From: Phycisphaerales bacterium
GTDB lineage: Bacteria > Planctomycetota > Phycisphaerae > Phycisphaerales > UBA1924
Reading direction: 5' to 3'
Length of the DNA stretch: 64,000 nt
NCBI GenBank assembly: GCA_029260495.1
Contig: JAJDDD010000020.1
Location: forward strand, 345,317-409,316
Shown here in pieces: positions 55,154 to 63,866 of the stretch. A program made the translations under genes and the position numbers. The notes under the pieces were generated by a model. That model ran no database searches. It had not been told where the DNA came from and saw only the letters and a program-made list of their open reading frames with translations. The number at the start of each line of letters is the position of its first letter. Position 1 is the stretch's first letter.

Positions 55154-56407
55154 TTATTGAGGTGAGGCGTTGACGACGTGGGCGATCCAGATTTGGCTTG
55201 ATGGGCGTTCTTCGTTTTTGTATGTGGGGCCGCGCTGGCTGGTCCACATCATGAGGGAGCCGTCAGCGTTGAAGACAGGGAGGCCGTCAAAGCCGGAGGC
55301 GGATGTGAGGCGGCGTTTTTTAAGTGCATCGGCAGGCGTGTCGGGCGCGTCCGCGGATGGGACTTCGATGGCGAAGACTTCGTAGTTGTGGTGGCCGACT
55401 TCGCTGGTGGCGTAGATGAGGAATGCGCCCGTGGGATGCCAGAAGGGGGCCCAGTTGACGTGTTGGTTTTGTGTGATGGGGCGTTCGCGGGTGACGCCGG
55501 TGATGGCGCCGGCGTCATTGAAGGAGAGGTCGGCGACGAAGAGTTGGAGGAGGTCGTTGCCGGCGCGATCGGAGCGGTAGCAGATGCGCTTGCCGTCGGG
55601 GGAGAAGAAGGGGCCGCCGTCGTAGCCGGGCTCTGCGATGAGGGGGGAGAGGAGTTTGGTTTGTGTGTCGTAGAGGTGGAGATCGGAGTCGCCGGTTTCG
55701 ATGTTGACCTGAGAGTGGACGATGTAGCGACCGTCGGGGCTGTAGGCGCACTCGGCGTCGTAGCCGGGGCGGGTCCAGATGGGGCGGGCTTCGGAGATGT
55801 CGGCGGGGTCGAAGCCGTAGGTGGCGTCGCTGGGTGTGTTTTCCATTTTGTCGTGGAGGATGGGGAGGAGTGTGCGTGTGCAGACTTCCATTTCCTCCTG
55901 GAACTGCCAGGCGTAGCGGCTGGCGCCGCGCTGGTAGCCGGCTTTGGAGACGTCGGCGGGTGGCGTGAGCGTGGAGCCGAAGATGATGCGCCAGGGGGCG
56001 AGTGGATGGAAGAAGCCGCAGGTGTTGGCTGAGCCTGGGGCGGAGACGCGGGTTGGCTCTTCGATGCCGGTGATGTCGCCGGCGTGATTGCGGATGAGCT
56101 TGGCGACGTACATGGAGTAGAACTTGTCGGGCTCGGCGTCGGAGGGTGTTCCGGGGGTTGATTCGAGGGTGGGGCGGGGGATGGCCTGGAAGATGATCCA
56201 GCCGGTGTCGGGGCTGAAGTAGGCTTCGCCGGCTTTGAGGAAGGTGTCAGGGTGGGTGATCTGGATGTGGTTTTGGAGTGCGGGGGCTTCGGCGTCGCGC
56301 CAGGGGGCTTGCTGGTCGGCGCTGGCGGGGGAGAGGGTTGGGAGGCTGAAAAAGAGGGCTGCGATGGCGGCGGGGAGGTGGATTGGGGAGGTGATGATGT
56401 TGCTCAT
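55154..56407 (-). CDS. Secreted WD40-like (TolB-type) beta-propeller protein
   Basis: A signal peptide (ending near 'SPASA') precedes a propeller of PD40/TolB-type blades: 'YFSPDTGWIIFQA', 'AYSPDGRYIVHSQVN', 'FFSPDGKRICYRSDRAGND', 'FWHPTGAFLIYATSEVG' and 'VFNADGSLMMWTSQRG'. These match the pattern of periplasmic TolB and related peptidase-like sensors. It lies 8 bases upstream of mrp on the same strand. Function unknown; an envelope role is likely. Confidence 0.85.
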   Translation of the reverse strand: MSNIITSPIHLPAAIAALFFSLPTLSPASADQQAPWRDAEAPALQNHIQITHPDTFLKAGEAYFSPDTGWIIFQAIPRPTLESTPGTPSDAEPDKFYSMYVAKLIRNHAGDITGIEEPTRVSAPGSANTCGFFHPLAPWRIIFGSTLTPPADVSKAGYQRGASRYAWQFQEEMEVCTRTLLPILHDKMENTPSDATYGFDPADISEARPIWTRPGYDAECAYSPDGRYIVHSQVNIETGDSDLHLYDTQTKLLSPLIAEPGYDGGPFFSPDGKRICYRSDRAGNDLLQLFVADLSFNDAGAITGVTRERPITQNQHVNWAPFWHPTGAFLIYATSEVGHHNYEVFAIEVPSADAPDTPADALKKRRLTSASGFDGLPVFNADGSLMMWTSQRGPTYKNEERPSSQIWIAHVVNASPQ

Positions 56408-56567
56408 AGGAGCATCGTAGCCGGTCGGGTTGCATCGAGTCTGAGAGCGTGGGGCGCGTTGGGCGATCGGGTTCTGTTGAATATCCCTTGGTTGCCTCCG
56501 CAAGATTCTTGTTTGATAGAGGGTTCTCTCGCCTTATGCTGGATTGAGCATGATGCGAGGATTTCTT

Positions 56568-58310
56568 ATGAAGAAGCATGGGTTGAGTTCTGCCGCTGTT
56601 CTTGTTGTTTTGGCAGGGTCGACGCGGGCGCTTGGCGCTTTTCCGGCGGTGTTTGAGCTTTCGAGTCTCGATGGGACGAATGGCTTCGTCATCAACGGCG
56701 TCGACCAGTTCGACGCCAGCGGCCGTTCCGTCTCCTCCGCCGGCGATGTGAACGGTGACGGTATAGGTGACATCATCATCGGAGCCCCCGGCACCGATAT
56801 TGGATCAGGTGAAAGCTATGTGGTCTTCGGCGGCGCCGGCGTGGGCGCGGGCGCCATCTTCGAGCTCTCCTCCCTGAACGGGACGAACGGCTTCTCCCTC
56901 AACGGCATCGACATAAACGATCTAAGCGGCGGTTCCGTCTCCGCCGCCGGCGACGTGAACGGTGACGGTATAGATGACATCATCATCGGGGCCATCGGCG
57001 GTAATCCGAACGGCAGTCGTTCAGGCGAGAGCTACGTCGTCTTCGGCGGCGCAGGCGTGGGCACCGGCGGCGCCATCGATCTTTCCTCCCTGAACGGGAC
57101 AAATGGTTTCGTTATGAGCGGCGTCGACGCGAGTGACTACAGCGGCTTTTCTGTCTCCGCCGCCGGCGATGTCAACGACGACGGCATTGACGACATCATC
57201 ATCGGAGCCTACCGCGCCGATCCGAATGGCGCCTTCAGCGGCGAGAGCCATTTGGTCTTTGGCAGCGCGAGCGTGGGCGCGGGCGGCGTCATCGAGCTCT
57301 CCTCCTTGAACGGCGCCAACGGCTTCGTCCTCAACGGCGTCGACGCCTTCGACCAGAGCGGCTGGTCTGTCTCCGCCGCAGGCGATGTAAATGGCGACGG
57401 CGTCGATGACCTCATCATCGGGGCCCGTTACGCCGATCCGAACGGCGACCGCAGCGGCGAGAGCTATGTGGTCTTCGGCGGCGCGGGCGTGGGCGCGAGC
57501 GGCGCCATCGAGCTTTCTTCCCTGAACGGAACCAACGGCTTCGTTCTCAACGGCGTCGACGCAGGCGACTTCAGCGGCGCATCCGTCTCCGCCGCCGGGG
57601 ACATCAACGGCGATGGCGTTGACGATATCATCATCGGGGCACGCAATGCTGATCCGAATGGCTTTAATTCAGGCGAGTCCTATGTGATATTTGGCGGCCC
57701 GGGTGTGGGCGCGGGTGGCGCCTTCGAGCTGTCCTCCCTCAGCGGAACCAACGGCTTCGTTATCAACGGCGCCGACGCCGTTGATACGAGTGGAACTTCC
57801 GTCTCCGCCGCAGGCGACGTGAACGGCGATGGCGTCGATGACCTCATCATCGGGGCCCGTTACGCCGATCCGAACGGCTCCGCCAGCGGCGAGAGCTATG
57901 TGGTCTTCGGCGGCGCGAGTGTGGGCGCCGGTGGCGCCATCGAGCTCTCTTCACTGAACGGAACCAACGGCTTCGTCCTTAACGGCGTCGACGATGTCGA
58001 CTCCAGCGGCTTTTCCGTCTCCGCCGCCGGCGACTTAAACGGTGATGGCGTGGACGACGTTATTATCGGGGCCCCCCTCGCCGATCCGAACGGTTTATAC
58101 AGCGGCCAGAGCTATGTGGTCTTCGGCCGGCCGTTAGACCCTGTAGACCTAAATGGGGACTGCGTTGTGAACGCCTTTGACCTGGCGATTTTGCTGGGGA
58201 GTTGGGCTCCGTGCCCGGCGGCGCCGAGCGCGTGTGCTGCTGATCTTGATGGTGACGGGCTTGTCGGAAAGAGCGACTTGGCGCTGCTGCTTGGTTCGTG
58301 GGGTTCATAA
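56568..58310 (+). CDS. Secreted seven-bladed FG-GAP propeller with dockerin-like tail
   Basis: A signal peptide ('AAVLVVLAGSTRALGAF') is followed by seven FG-GAP repeats, each with 'SVSAAGDVNGDGVDDIIIGA' or near variants. That segment holds the Ca-binding DxNxDG loop seen in integrin alpha propellers. The last six repeats are exactly 72 residues apart, giving a closed seven-bladed propeller. The C-terminal 50 residues, with 'DLNGDCVVNAFDLAILLGSW' and 'DLDGDGLVGKSDLALLLGSW', form a dockerin-like Ca-binding tail as found in many Phycisphaerae secreted proteins. The ATG at 56568 follows GAGGA. A surface adhesion or matrix role is probable. Confidence 0.9.
   Translation: MKKHGLSSAAVLVVLAGSTRALGAFPAVFELSSLDGTNGFVINGVDQFDASGRSVSSAGDVNGDGIGDIIIGAPGTDIGSGESYVVFGGAGVGAGAIFELSSLNGTNGFSLNGIDINDLSGGSVSAAGDVNGDGIDDIIIGAIGGNPNGSRSGESYVVFGGAGVGTGGAIDLSSLNGTNGFVMSGVDASDYSGFSVSAAGDVNDDGIDDIIIGAYRADPNGAFSGESHLVFGSASVGAGGVIELSSLNGANGFVLNGVDAFDQSGWSVSAAGDVNGDGVDDLIIGARYADPNGDRSGESYVVFGGAGVGASGAIELSSLNGTNGFVLNGVDAGDFSGASVSAAGDINGDGVDDIIIGARNADPNGFNSGESYVIFGGPGVGAGGAFELSSLSGTNGFVINGADAVDTSGTSVSAAGDVNGDGVDDLIIGARYADPNGSASGESYVVFGGASVGAGGAIELSSLNGTNGFVLNGVDDVDSSGFSVSAAGDLNGDGVDDVIIGAPLADPNGLYSGQSYVVFGRPLDPVDLNGDCVVNAFDLAILLGSWAPCPAAPSACAADLDGDGLVGKSDLALLLGSWGS
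56655..58130 (+). repeat. Seven tandem FG-GAP units, 216-bp period
   Basis: Unit starts (the GAG/GAT of 'ELSSL') are at 56655, 56862, 57078, 57294, 57510, 57726 and 57942. The first interval is 207 bp and the next five are exactly 216 bp. Sequence identity between units is high at the DNA level. Confidence 0.95.
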
Positions 58311-58393
58311 GCTTCGAGCACGTTGCAAAGTCACTTCTTCTCTCCACATGAAGCGAAGTCATAGCAATACTCGCTGGCTATGTCGTCAAGGAG

Positions 58394-58543
58394 ATGGAGA
58401 TCAAGGTGATCTTTCGATGGATTCTCGCGGTGACGGCCCTGCCTGTTATGGCGCTGGCAGTGATACCGACTGTGATTGTGGTGGCGGCACGGGGCACATC
58501 GTTATTGCGCGCGGGCCCGATCGACAACGCCCCCGGCTTGTAG
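58394..58543 (+). CDS. Possible small membrane protein, 49 residues
   Basis: An open frame of 49 codons has one strongly hydrophobic helix, 'WILAVTALPVMALAVIPTVI', followed by a short basic/neutral tail. Either the ATG at 58394 or the GTG at 58406 could be the start; the GTG has GGAG 6 bases upstream. The stop lies inside a hairpin (58525-58556). It fills most of the otherwise empty 318-base gap between the FG-GAP gene and the HTH-REC regulator. Coding status is uncertain. Confidence 0.4.
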   Translation: MEIKVIFRWILAVTALPVMALAVIPTVIVVAARGTSLLRAGPIDNAPGL

Positions 58544-58556
58544 GCTGGGGGCGTTG
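58525..58556. terminator. GC-rich hairpin, possible terminator without T run
   Basis: CAACGCCCCC and GGGGGCGTTG form a perfect 10-bp stem around a 12-base loop in which GGC and GCT partly extend it. No T run follows on either strand, so it may be a Rho-dependent or structural element. It lies between convergent genes. Confidence 0.4.
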
Positions 58557-58628
58557 GTGTCGAAGCTTCCCTGGTGCGTGTGTTCCCCGCTCGTTCGGTG
58601 AGAAGAGGGGCGGGGAGTTTGTGTGTCG

Positions 58629-59219
58629 TCAGTGGACGAGGGAGGTGGCGAGTTCGATTGACTCGACGACCTGCCTCATCTGGAAGGGCTTTTTGAGGAA
58701 GCTGTCAAAGCCCTGGGATGAGATTTGGCTGATTTGTCCGTCGGTGAGCTTGCCGCTCATCGCGATGACCTTGGTGAGCTGGAGTTCTTCGTTGCGGCGA
58801 ACGGCGTCGAGGAGTTTTTGAGCGTCGCTGGCGCCGAGGTGAAGATCGAGGAGCATGACGTGGGGCTTGAAGCGTTCGCACTCCATACCCGCAGCGAAGC
58901 TTTCGGTGGCGGTGCGAATGTCATAGTTGGTTTGTTCGCGGAGAAGTTTGCCAAGTGTGTTGACGACTTCGGCGTCGTCATCGACGATGAGGACGCGGAT
59001 TTGCCCGGTGCCGAGGCCTTCGAGCGGGATGCCGTGGGCCTTCATGAACTTGACGAGCTGGGCGACGGGAATTCGGCGGTCCTTTGAGCCGGGGATTCGA
59101 TAGCCTTTGAGCTGACCTGCATCGAACCACTTGCTGACGGTGCGCGGGGCGACATTGCAGATCTTGGCGACTTCGCCCGTCGTGAGAACCTCTTTGTCGA
59201 TGGGAACAGACATACTCAT
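58629..59219 (-). CDS. Response regulator with N-terminal HTH and C-terminal receiver
   Basis: Residues about 9-60 form a MerR/excisionase-type helix-turn-helix, 'LTTGEVAKICNVAPRTVSKW' with 'YRIPGSKDRRIPVAQLVKFM'. A receiver domain follows (about 75-190): acidic pocket 'VLIVDDDAEVV', phospho-acceptor Asp in 'HVMLLDLHLG', conserved Ser in 'VIAMSGKLTD' and Lys in 'FDSFLKKPFQMRQ'. The DNA-binding part preceding the receiver is the reverse of the usual order. All phosphorylation residues are present, so it should be active. No histidine kinase is adjacent. Start could be 59219 or the ATG 6 bases on. Confidence 0.9.
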   Translation of the reverse strand: MSMSVPIDKEVLTTGEVAKICNVAPRTVSKWFDAGQLKGYRIPGSKDRRIPVAQLVKFMKAHGIPLEGLGTGQIRVLIVDDDAEVVNTLGKLLREQTNYDIRTATESFAAGMECERFKPHVMLLDLHLGASDAQKLLDAVRRNEELQLTKVIAMSGKLTDGQISQISSQGFDSFLKKPFQMRQVVESIELATSLVH

Positions 59220-59483
59220 CACCTCACTGAACGGACTGGCGGCGTCGATCCCCTCCTGCCGACGCATCTACCCAGCCATCGGTTGTGTTGGAGGTCGCCT
59301 TGACGGCGCATGCCGTTCAGTCGCGCAAATCCCGGTATATGGACGCGTTGCGAGAGCTTGTGTGGGTGATTGATTTGGTGTGATGTGTATGGAACTGTCA
59401 GGAGTATTTGCACTGTCGCGCCCGCGCGCTGAGGCTGGAAGCGCGCGATTACGGGACGCGTGTCAAGCTGGGGGGTTGGGCAG

Positions 59484-59729
59484 TCAGCCGCCGGAGACGG
59501 GTGGGAGCAATGCGAGTGTGTCGCCATTTTTTAGTGTCCGAGAAGTGTGGGCGAGTTCTTCGTTGACAGCGATGGCGAGAGAGTCGCGCTGGGCAGCGAT
59601 GGACTCATGGAGATCAGCAAGGCGAGCGAGGGCGTCGGCGGCGGTGGCGTGAGCGGGAAGATCGAGAGAAAGTTCGCGCTGGCCGACTGCTTGGGCGATT
59701 GAAGCGAAGAGAAGGACACGGATGGTCAT
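59484..59729 (-). CDS. moaD: Molybdopterin synthase small subunit
   Basis: MoaD is the ubiquitin-like sulfur carrier that, as a C-terminal thiocarboxylate, supplies dithiolene sulfur to molybdopterin. The 81-residue protein has the right fold, 'TIRVLLFASIAQAVGQRELS' at the start and 'GDTLALLPPVSGG' at the end with the essential Gly-Gly. Its start overlaps moeA by 4 bases (ATGA), so translation is coupled. moaE is not in the window. Confidence 0.93.
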   Translation of the reverse strand: MTIRVLLFASIAQAVGQRELSLDLPAHATAADALARLADLHESIAAQRDSLAIAVNEELAHTSRTLKNGDTLALLPPVSGG

Positions 59730-60985
59730 GGCGCCACGTCCGGCGGTGCGGCTGTGCGCGAGGGGTATGGAAGGAAGCGAAGGGTTGTGTGTGCGGGGAT
59801 GGGGGCGCTGGCTGGGGGGATTTCGATGAGGCCGTGCGTGCGGGAGGCGTGGATGAGATCGCCGGAGCCATGCCATTGGGGAACTTCGACGAGGCCGGGC
59901 TCGATTTCGATGGCTGGGCGGTAGAGGGCGCGGGTGGGTTTTGCGTTGGTTTCACCGGCGAGGCGGGCGGGGCGCCAGGGGAGGTCGGACGGGGCGCCGG
60001 CGAGATGGCGAAGGATGGGCCAGAGGAAGAGGTGCATGACGGCGAGGACGGAGACGGGATTGCCTGGCAGTGCGACGACGAGGGCGCCATCGTTCGGACG
60101 GCGACCTATGAGGACGGGCTTGCCGGGCTGGATGGCGACGCCGTGGATGATGGTCTGGACGCCTGCTTTTTTGAAGGCGGCGGGGAAGTGATCGTGCTCG
60201 CCGGCGGAGACGCCGCCGATGGTGACGAGCACGTCAGCGGCGGAGAGGGCGCGATCGACGGATTCGACGGTGGTGTGGGGATCGTCGGGGATGAGTTCGG
60301 AATCGCGGAGGGAGGCGCCGAAGGCTGGGATGGCGGCTTGGAGCATTTCGCTGTTGGAGTTGCGAATTTGTGATGGGCGGAGGGTGGCGGTGGGTGTTTG
60401 TGATGGAACGATTTCGTCGCCAGATGAAATGATGTGGACGATGGGCGGGCCGGCGATGACTTGGGCGCGGGTGACGCCGGCGCCTGCTGCGATGGCGAGT
60501 GTGATGGGTGTGATCCGGGCGCCGGTGTTCAGAATGGGCTGGCTGGCGCGGGCGTCGGCGCCTTGGGGGTGGACGCAGTCGCCGGGGGAGGCGGAGTTGA
60601 TGGTGAAGGCGACTTCGGGAAACCCCTGGTCTGCGGAGACTGTTGTCCATTCGTGACGAATGACGGCGTCGGCGCCGGGGGGGAGCGGGGCGCCGGTGGA
60701 GACTTTGGCGGTTTGGCCGGCTGTGATATTGATGTCGGGCTCGGCGCCGGCGGGGACTTCCCCGACGACGCGGAGGCGGACGCCGGGAACGATATCGGCG
60801 GCGTGGAGGGCGTAGCCGTCCATTGTGACACGGTTGAAGGGAGGCTGATCGCGGTCGGCGAGGATGGGCTCAGCGAGGGTTGCTCCGAACGCGAAGCGGA
60901 GTTCACGGGTTCTGCGGGGGAGGGGAGCCGGGATGGCGGCGAGAACGCGACTCAGGGCGTCTTCATAGGAAGGGAGCGGGGGCAT
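59726..60985 (-). CDS. moeA: Molybdopterin molybdenumtransferase
   Basis: MoeA inserts molybdate into adenylylated molybdopterin. Typical segments are 'DQPPFNRVTMDGYALHAADI', 'GQTAKVSTGAPLPPGADAVI', 'IISSGDEIVP' and the MoCF-binding 'GGVSAGEHDHF' followed by 'ALPGNPVSVLAVMHLF'. At 419 residues it is full length. It overlaps moaD downstream by 4 bases, and the two form a small Moco operon on the minus strand. Confidence 0.95.
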   Translation of the reverse strand: MPPLPSYEDALSRVLAAIPAPLPRRTRELRFAFGATLAEPILADRDQPPFNRVTMDGYALHAADIVPGVRLRVVGEVPAGAEPDINITAGQTAKVSTGAPLPPGADAVIRHEWTTVSADQGFPEVAFTINSASPGDCVHPQGADARASQPILNTGARITPITLAIAAGAGVTRAQVIAGPPIVHIISSGDEIVPSQTPTATLRPSQIRNSNSEMLQAAIPAFGASLRDSELIPDDPHTTVESVDRALSAADVLVTIGGVSAGEHDHFPAAFKKAGVQTIIHGVAIQPGKPVLIGRRPNDGALVVALPGNPVSVLAVMHLFLWPILRHLAGAPSDLPWRPARLAGETNAKPTRALYRPAIEIEPGLVEVPQWHGSGDLIHASRTHGLIEIPPASAPIPAHTTLRFLPYPSRTAAPPDVAP

Positions 60986-61241
60986 TGGGGCACTGTAAGT
61001 GGTTGGGCAGCGCCCAAACAGGCGTGGCGTGGCGAATGTTGGGTATAGGCGGTAGATTGCCGGACCGCTGATGGGATCCGCAGGGGTCCATGGGGCGTAT
61101 GACTCTATCGAGACGGGTGGTGTGCGTGTGCGCGCCTTCTGCTGGATGGGTGATTGCTCGTCGTGGCGCTTTGATGCGGTCAGTGGCTGTCAGCCCTATG
61201 CCTTCTCGCTTGCTGGTTTCCTTTCGATAGAGGTGACGAAC

Positions 61242-63431
61242 GTGCCCATGCCCCGGCTTCGGACTTCGCTATTCACATTGTCGCTGGCTTTCGCGGTTTT
61301 GACCGCGGCGGCGCCTTTCGGGGAGATGGCGCGTGCGCAGGAAAGCGACGCGCAGGAGTTGAGCAACGCTCAGCTTCTGAAGGACTTTGATCACTTTGTG
61401 TTCATTCGCAGCGATGAGCTGGCGGAGGCGTACGCGCAGGCGATTTTGGCGCGCGGGATTTCGCCAACGGAGTTTGTGGGGCTGATTGAGGATGATCCGA
61501 AGGAGTCGGAGCGATTCCAGAATGCGATTCGTCAGGCGATGCTGGCGCCGATGCTGGAGGAAGTGGCGGGCGAGCTTTTTAATCTTTATGAACGAGGGCG
61601 GCTGGATCGGGCGCGGAACGCGGATGAGATTGCGCGGAACATTCAGCTACTGGGGGGGAATCCGCGTGCGCGGATGCTGGCGACGGATCGTCTGCGCGAG
61701 GCGGGGGAGTTTGCTGTGCCGCAACTTCTTGAGGTGCTGCTGGCGCGGCGGAATCAGCCGTTGGAATCGCAGGTTGAGCGGTTGCTGGTGAACATGGGCG
61801 GGGACGCGGTGAATCCGCTGGCGGCGTCGCTTTTTGATGTTGATGCGATCACGAAATCGCGGCTGGCGCTCATGCTTGGGAGAACCGGGCGTTCGGAGGC
61901 GCTGCCTTATCTGACGGATCTGTATGCGACGACGGATGACAGTGCGGTGCGGGAGGCGGCGGCGCAAGGGATTCGTCTGATCGCGGGGTATGAGCCGCGG
62001 CCGGAGATGGTGGCGGAGCTGTATACGCAGCTTGGTGAGCAGTATTACGGGCACTCGAAGGGGCTGACGCGATTTCGGGATGAAACGCATCAATTGCTGT
62101 GGAACTATGACCCGGGGGTGGGCCTGTTGATGACGCCGATCCGCACGGAGGTGTTTCACGAGGCGAAGACGATGGAGCTTGCGGAGCGGGCGATGGCGCG
62201 CGATGCGGAGCATGAGGAGGCGATCGCGCTGTGGCTGGCGGCGAACTTCTCGCGGGAGATCGATCATCCTGAGGGGTATGAGAATCCTGTGTATCCGGCG
62301 AGTCGGCCGGATGCGCTCTTTTATGCGGTGATGGCGGGGGCGGAGTCGACGCAGCGCGTTTTGGCGCGGTCGCTTGAGGATCGGGATTCACCGTTGGCGC
62401 GGCGGGCGATTGAGGCGCTGTCGAGGACTGCGGGTGATTCGAGCTTGTGGGAAGGACAAGGGGCGAGCAGGCCGCTGCTTGATGCGCTGGCATTCCCCGA
62501 GCGGCGGGTGCAATACGACGCAGCGATTGCGCTTGGGAAAGCGAAGCCGAACCGGCCATTCCCGGGCGCCGAGCGGATTGCTCCGATTCTGGCTGGGGCG
62601 GTGCGTGACGCTTCGCAGCGGTTTGCGCTGGTGATTACACAGGATATTGAGCGGCAGCAGGAGCTTTCGGAGCTCTTGCAGAAGGCGGGATATCAAGTGC
62701 CACGGGCGGGGCGGAGCCTGCACGATGTGCAGGCGGCGATCGCGGATTCACCCGGGATTGACTTGATTGTGGTGGAGCTGGCGACGGACTCCACTGAGGG
62801 ATTGCTTGAGTCGGCGCGGCAGATGCAGAAGCTGCAAGCGACGCCGATTTTGGCGCTGCTGCCGCAAACTGGATGGAACAAGTTGTGGCCTCGTTATGAG
62901 ACGAACACGCTGACGGACGTGGCGCGGGCAGGGCTGACGCGAGAGCAGCTTGCGGCTCGGATCGGGCAGCTTGTTTCGACGGCGTCAGGTGATCCGGTGA
63001 GTGAGTCAGAAGCGCGTGAGTATGCGCTGGCGTCGCTGGATGTGCTGCATGATCTGGCGATCAGCCGGAACTCTGTGATTGATGTCGCGGACGCTGCAAC
63101 GCCTTTGATGACGGCGCTTGGGGATCAATCAGGCGATGTGAAGCTGCGCATCGCGGATGTTCTGGCGCGAATGCGTAAGCCCGAGGCGCAGCGTGCGCTG
63201 ATGGACGCTGCGATGAAGGCGACGGGCAGCGTGCGTGTGGCGCTTCTGGACCGTGTGACGGAATCGGCGCGCGGGTTTGGGAACATGCTGACGGATCGGC
63301 AGGTGAGCGATCTGATTGAGCTGACGACGAAGAGCGCAGGGCGGGAGGCGACTGCTGGGGCGGCGCTGATTGGGGCTTTGAACTTGAGCGAGCAGCAGCT
63401 TGTGCCCTTGATTCTGGCTTCGGAGAAGTGA
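61242..63431 (+). CDS. Secreted HEAT-repeat protein with embedded receiver-like domain
   Basis: The GTG at 61242 with AGAGGTG upstream gives a signal peptide ending near 'MARAQ'; an ATG two codons on is equally possible. Most of the 729 residues are HEAT/PBS-type helical repeats, for example 'LAASLFDVDAITKSRLALML' and 'ARRAIEALSRTAGDSSLW'. Between about 460 and 575 lies an alpha/beta domain resembling a response-regulator receiver: 'ALVITQDIERQQELSELLQK', 'GIDLIVVELATDSTEGLLES' and 'ATPILALLPQTGW'. The phospho-acceptor is not a clear Asp and the usual Lys is missing, so it is a pseudo-receiver. Such a domain in an exported protein is unusual. Function unknown. Confidence 0.75.
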   Translation: MPMPRLRTSLFTLSLAFAVLTAAAPFGEMARAQESDAQELSNAQLLKDFDHFVFIRSDELAEAYAQAILARGISPTEFVGLIEDDPKESERFQNAIRQAMLAPMLEEVAGELFNLYERGRLDRARNADEIARNIQLLGGNPRARMLATDRLREAGEFAVPQLLEVLLARRNQPLESQVERLLVNMGGDAVNPLAASLFDVDAITKSRLALMLGRTGRSEALPYLTDLYATTDDSAVREAAAQGIRLIAGYEPRPEMVAELYTQLGEQYYGHSKGLTRFRDETHQLLWNYDPGVGLLMTPIRTEVFHEAKTMELAERAMARDAEHEEAIALWLAANFSREIDHPEGYENPVYPASRPDALFYAVMAGAESTQRVLARSLEDRDSPLARRAIEALSRTAGDSSLWEGQGASRPLLDALAFPERRVQYDAAIALGKAKPNRPFPGAERIAPILAGAVRDASQRFALVITQDIERQQELSELLQKAGYQVPRAGRSLHDVQAAIADSPGIDLIVVELATDSTEGLLESARQMQKLQATPILALLPQTGWNKLWPRYETNTLTDVARAGLTREQLAARIGQLVSTASGDPVSESEAREYALASLDVLHDLAISRNSVIDVADAATPLMTALGDQSGDVKLRIADVLARMRKPEAQRALMDAAMKATGSVRVALLDRVTESARGFGNMLTDRQVSDLIELTTKSAGREATAGAALIGALNLSEQQLVPLILASEK

Positions 63432-63866
63432 GAGCCGGGTTGTCGGCAGGCTGATCGGGCAGGAAGACACCTTGAAGTTGTTGTCGGACGTAGTGTGAGA
63501 GGGGTGCGCTGAAGTTGCGCGGGGTGATTGCCTGATGGCGCGGGGCCGATAGGGTCGGGCGGATGTGAATGTGCGCGGGTTATGCGGGCAGAGATCGGGG
63601 CTGTGGGGCGCAGCGGTTGGGGGGATTGTTTTCGATGTGAACTTGAGCGCGGGTGTGGCCGATCGATTTGATCGTCGTCCGGACTCTGAAGGGCCGGTCG
63701 GGCTGTGGTGACGCGCGGCGCTGGCGAGCACCTGTTCGCAAGTGAAGCGAGTTGCTCGGTCTGATTGAACCTTCGCAGTCTGGGGGTAGTCAAAGGCGGC
63801 TTCCCGGCTTGTGCATGCCGGAGCCTTCGCATCAGTCAGTGTTCTTTCATTTGAAGGAGAAACTCC
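63432..63866 (+). other. Intergenic leader before the second pilin gene
   Basis: About 435 bases lie between the HEAT protein and the pilin-like gene. GGCTTCCCGGC and GCCGGAGCC near 63793-63827 can fold into a hairpin in the presumed leader. I compared it with c-di-GMP riboswitch cores and found no real match. No gene is supported here. Confidence 0.4.

Noticed and set aside
56655..58130. CRISPR-like array
   Set aside because: The repeats are coding FG-GAP blades of 216 bp without spacers; no array or cas gene exists in the window.
63700..63866. c-di-GMP (GEMM) riboswitch in the pilin leader
   Set aside because: A hairpin and a GTCAAAGGC stretch are present, but the conserved ACGCAAAGCC and the 3' GGTAGCCGGGTT-type element are missing.
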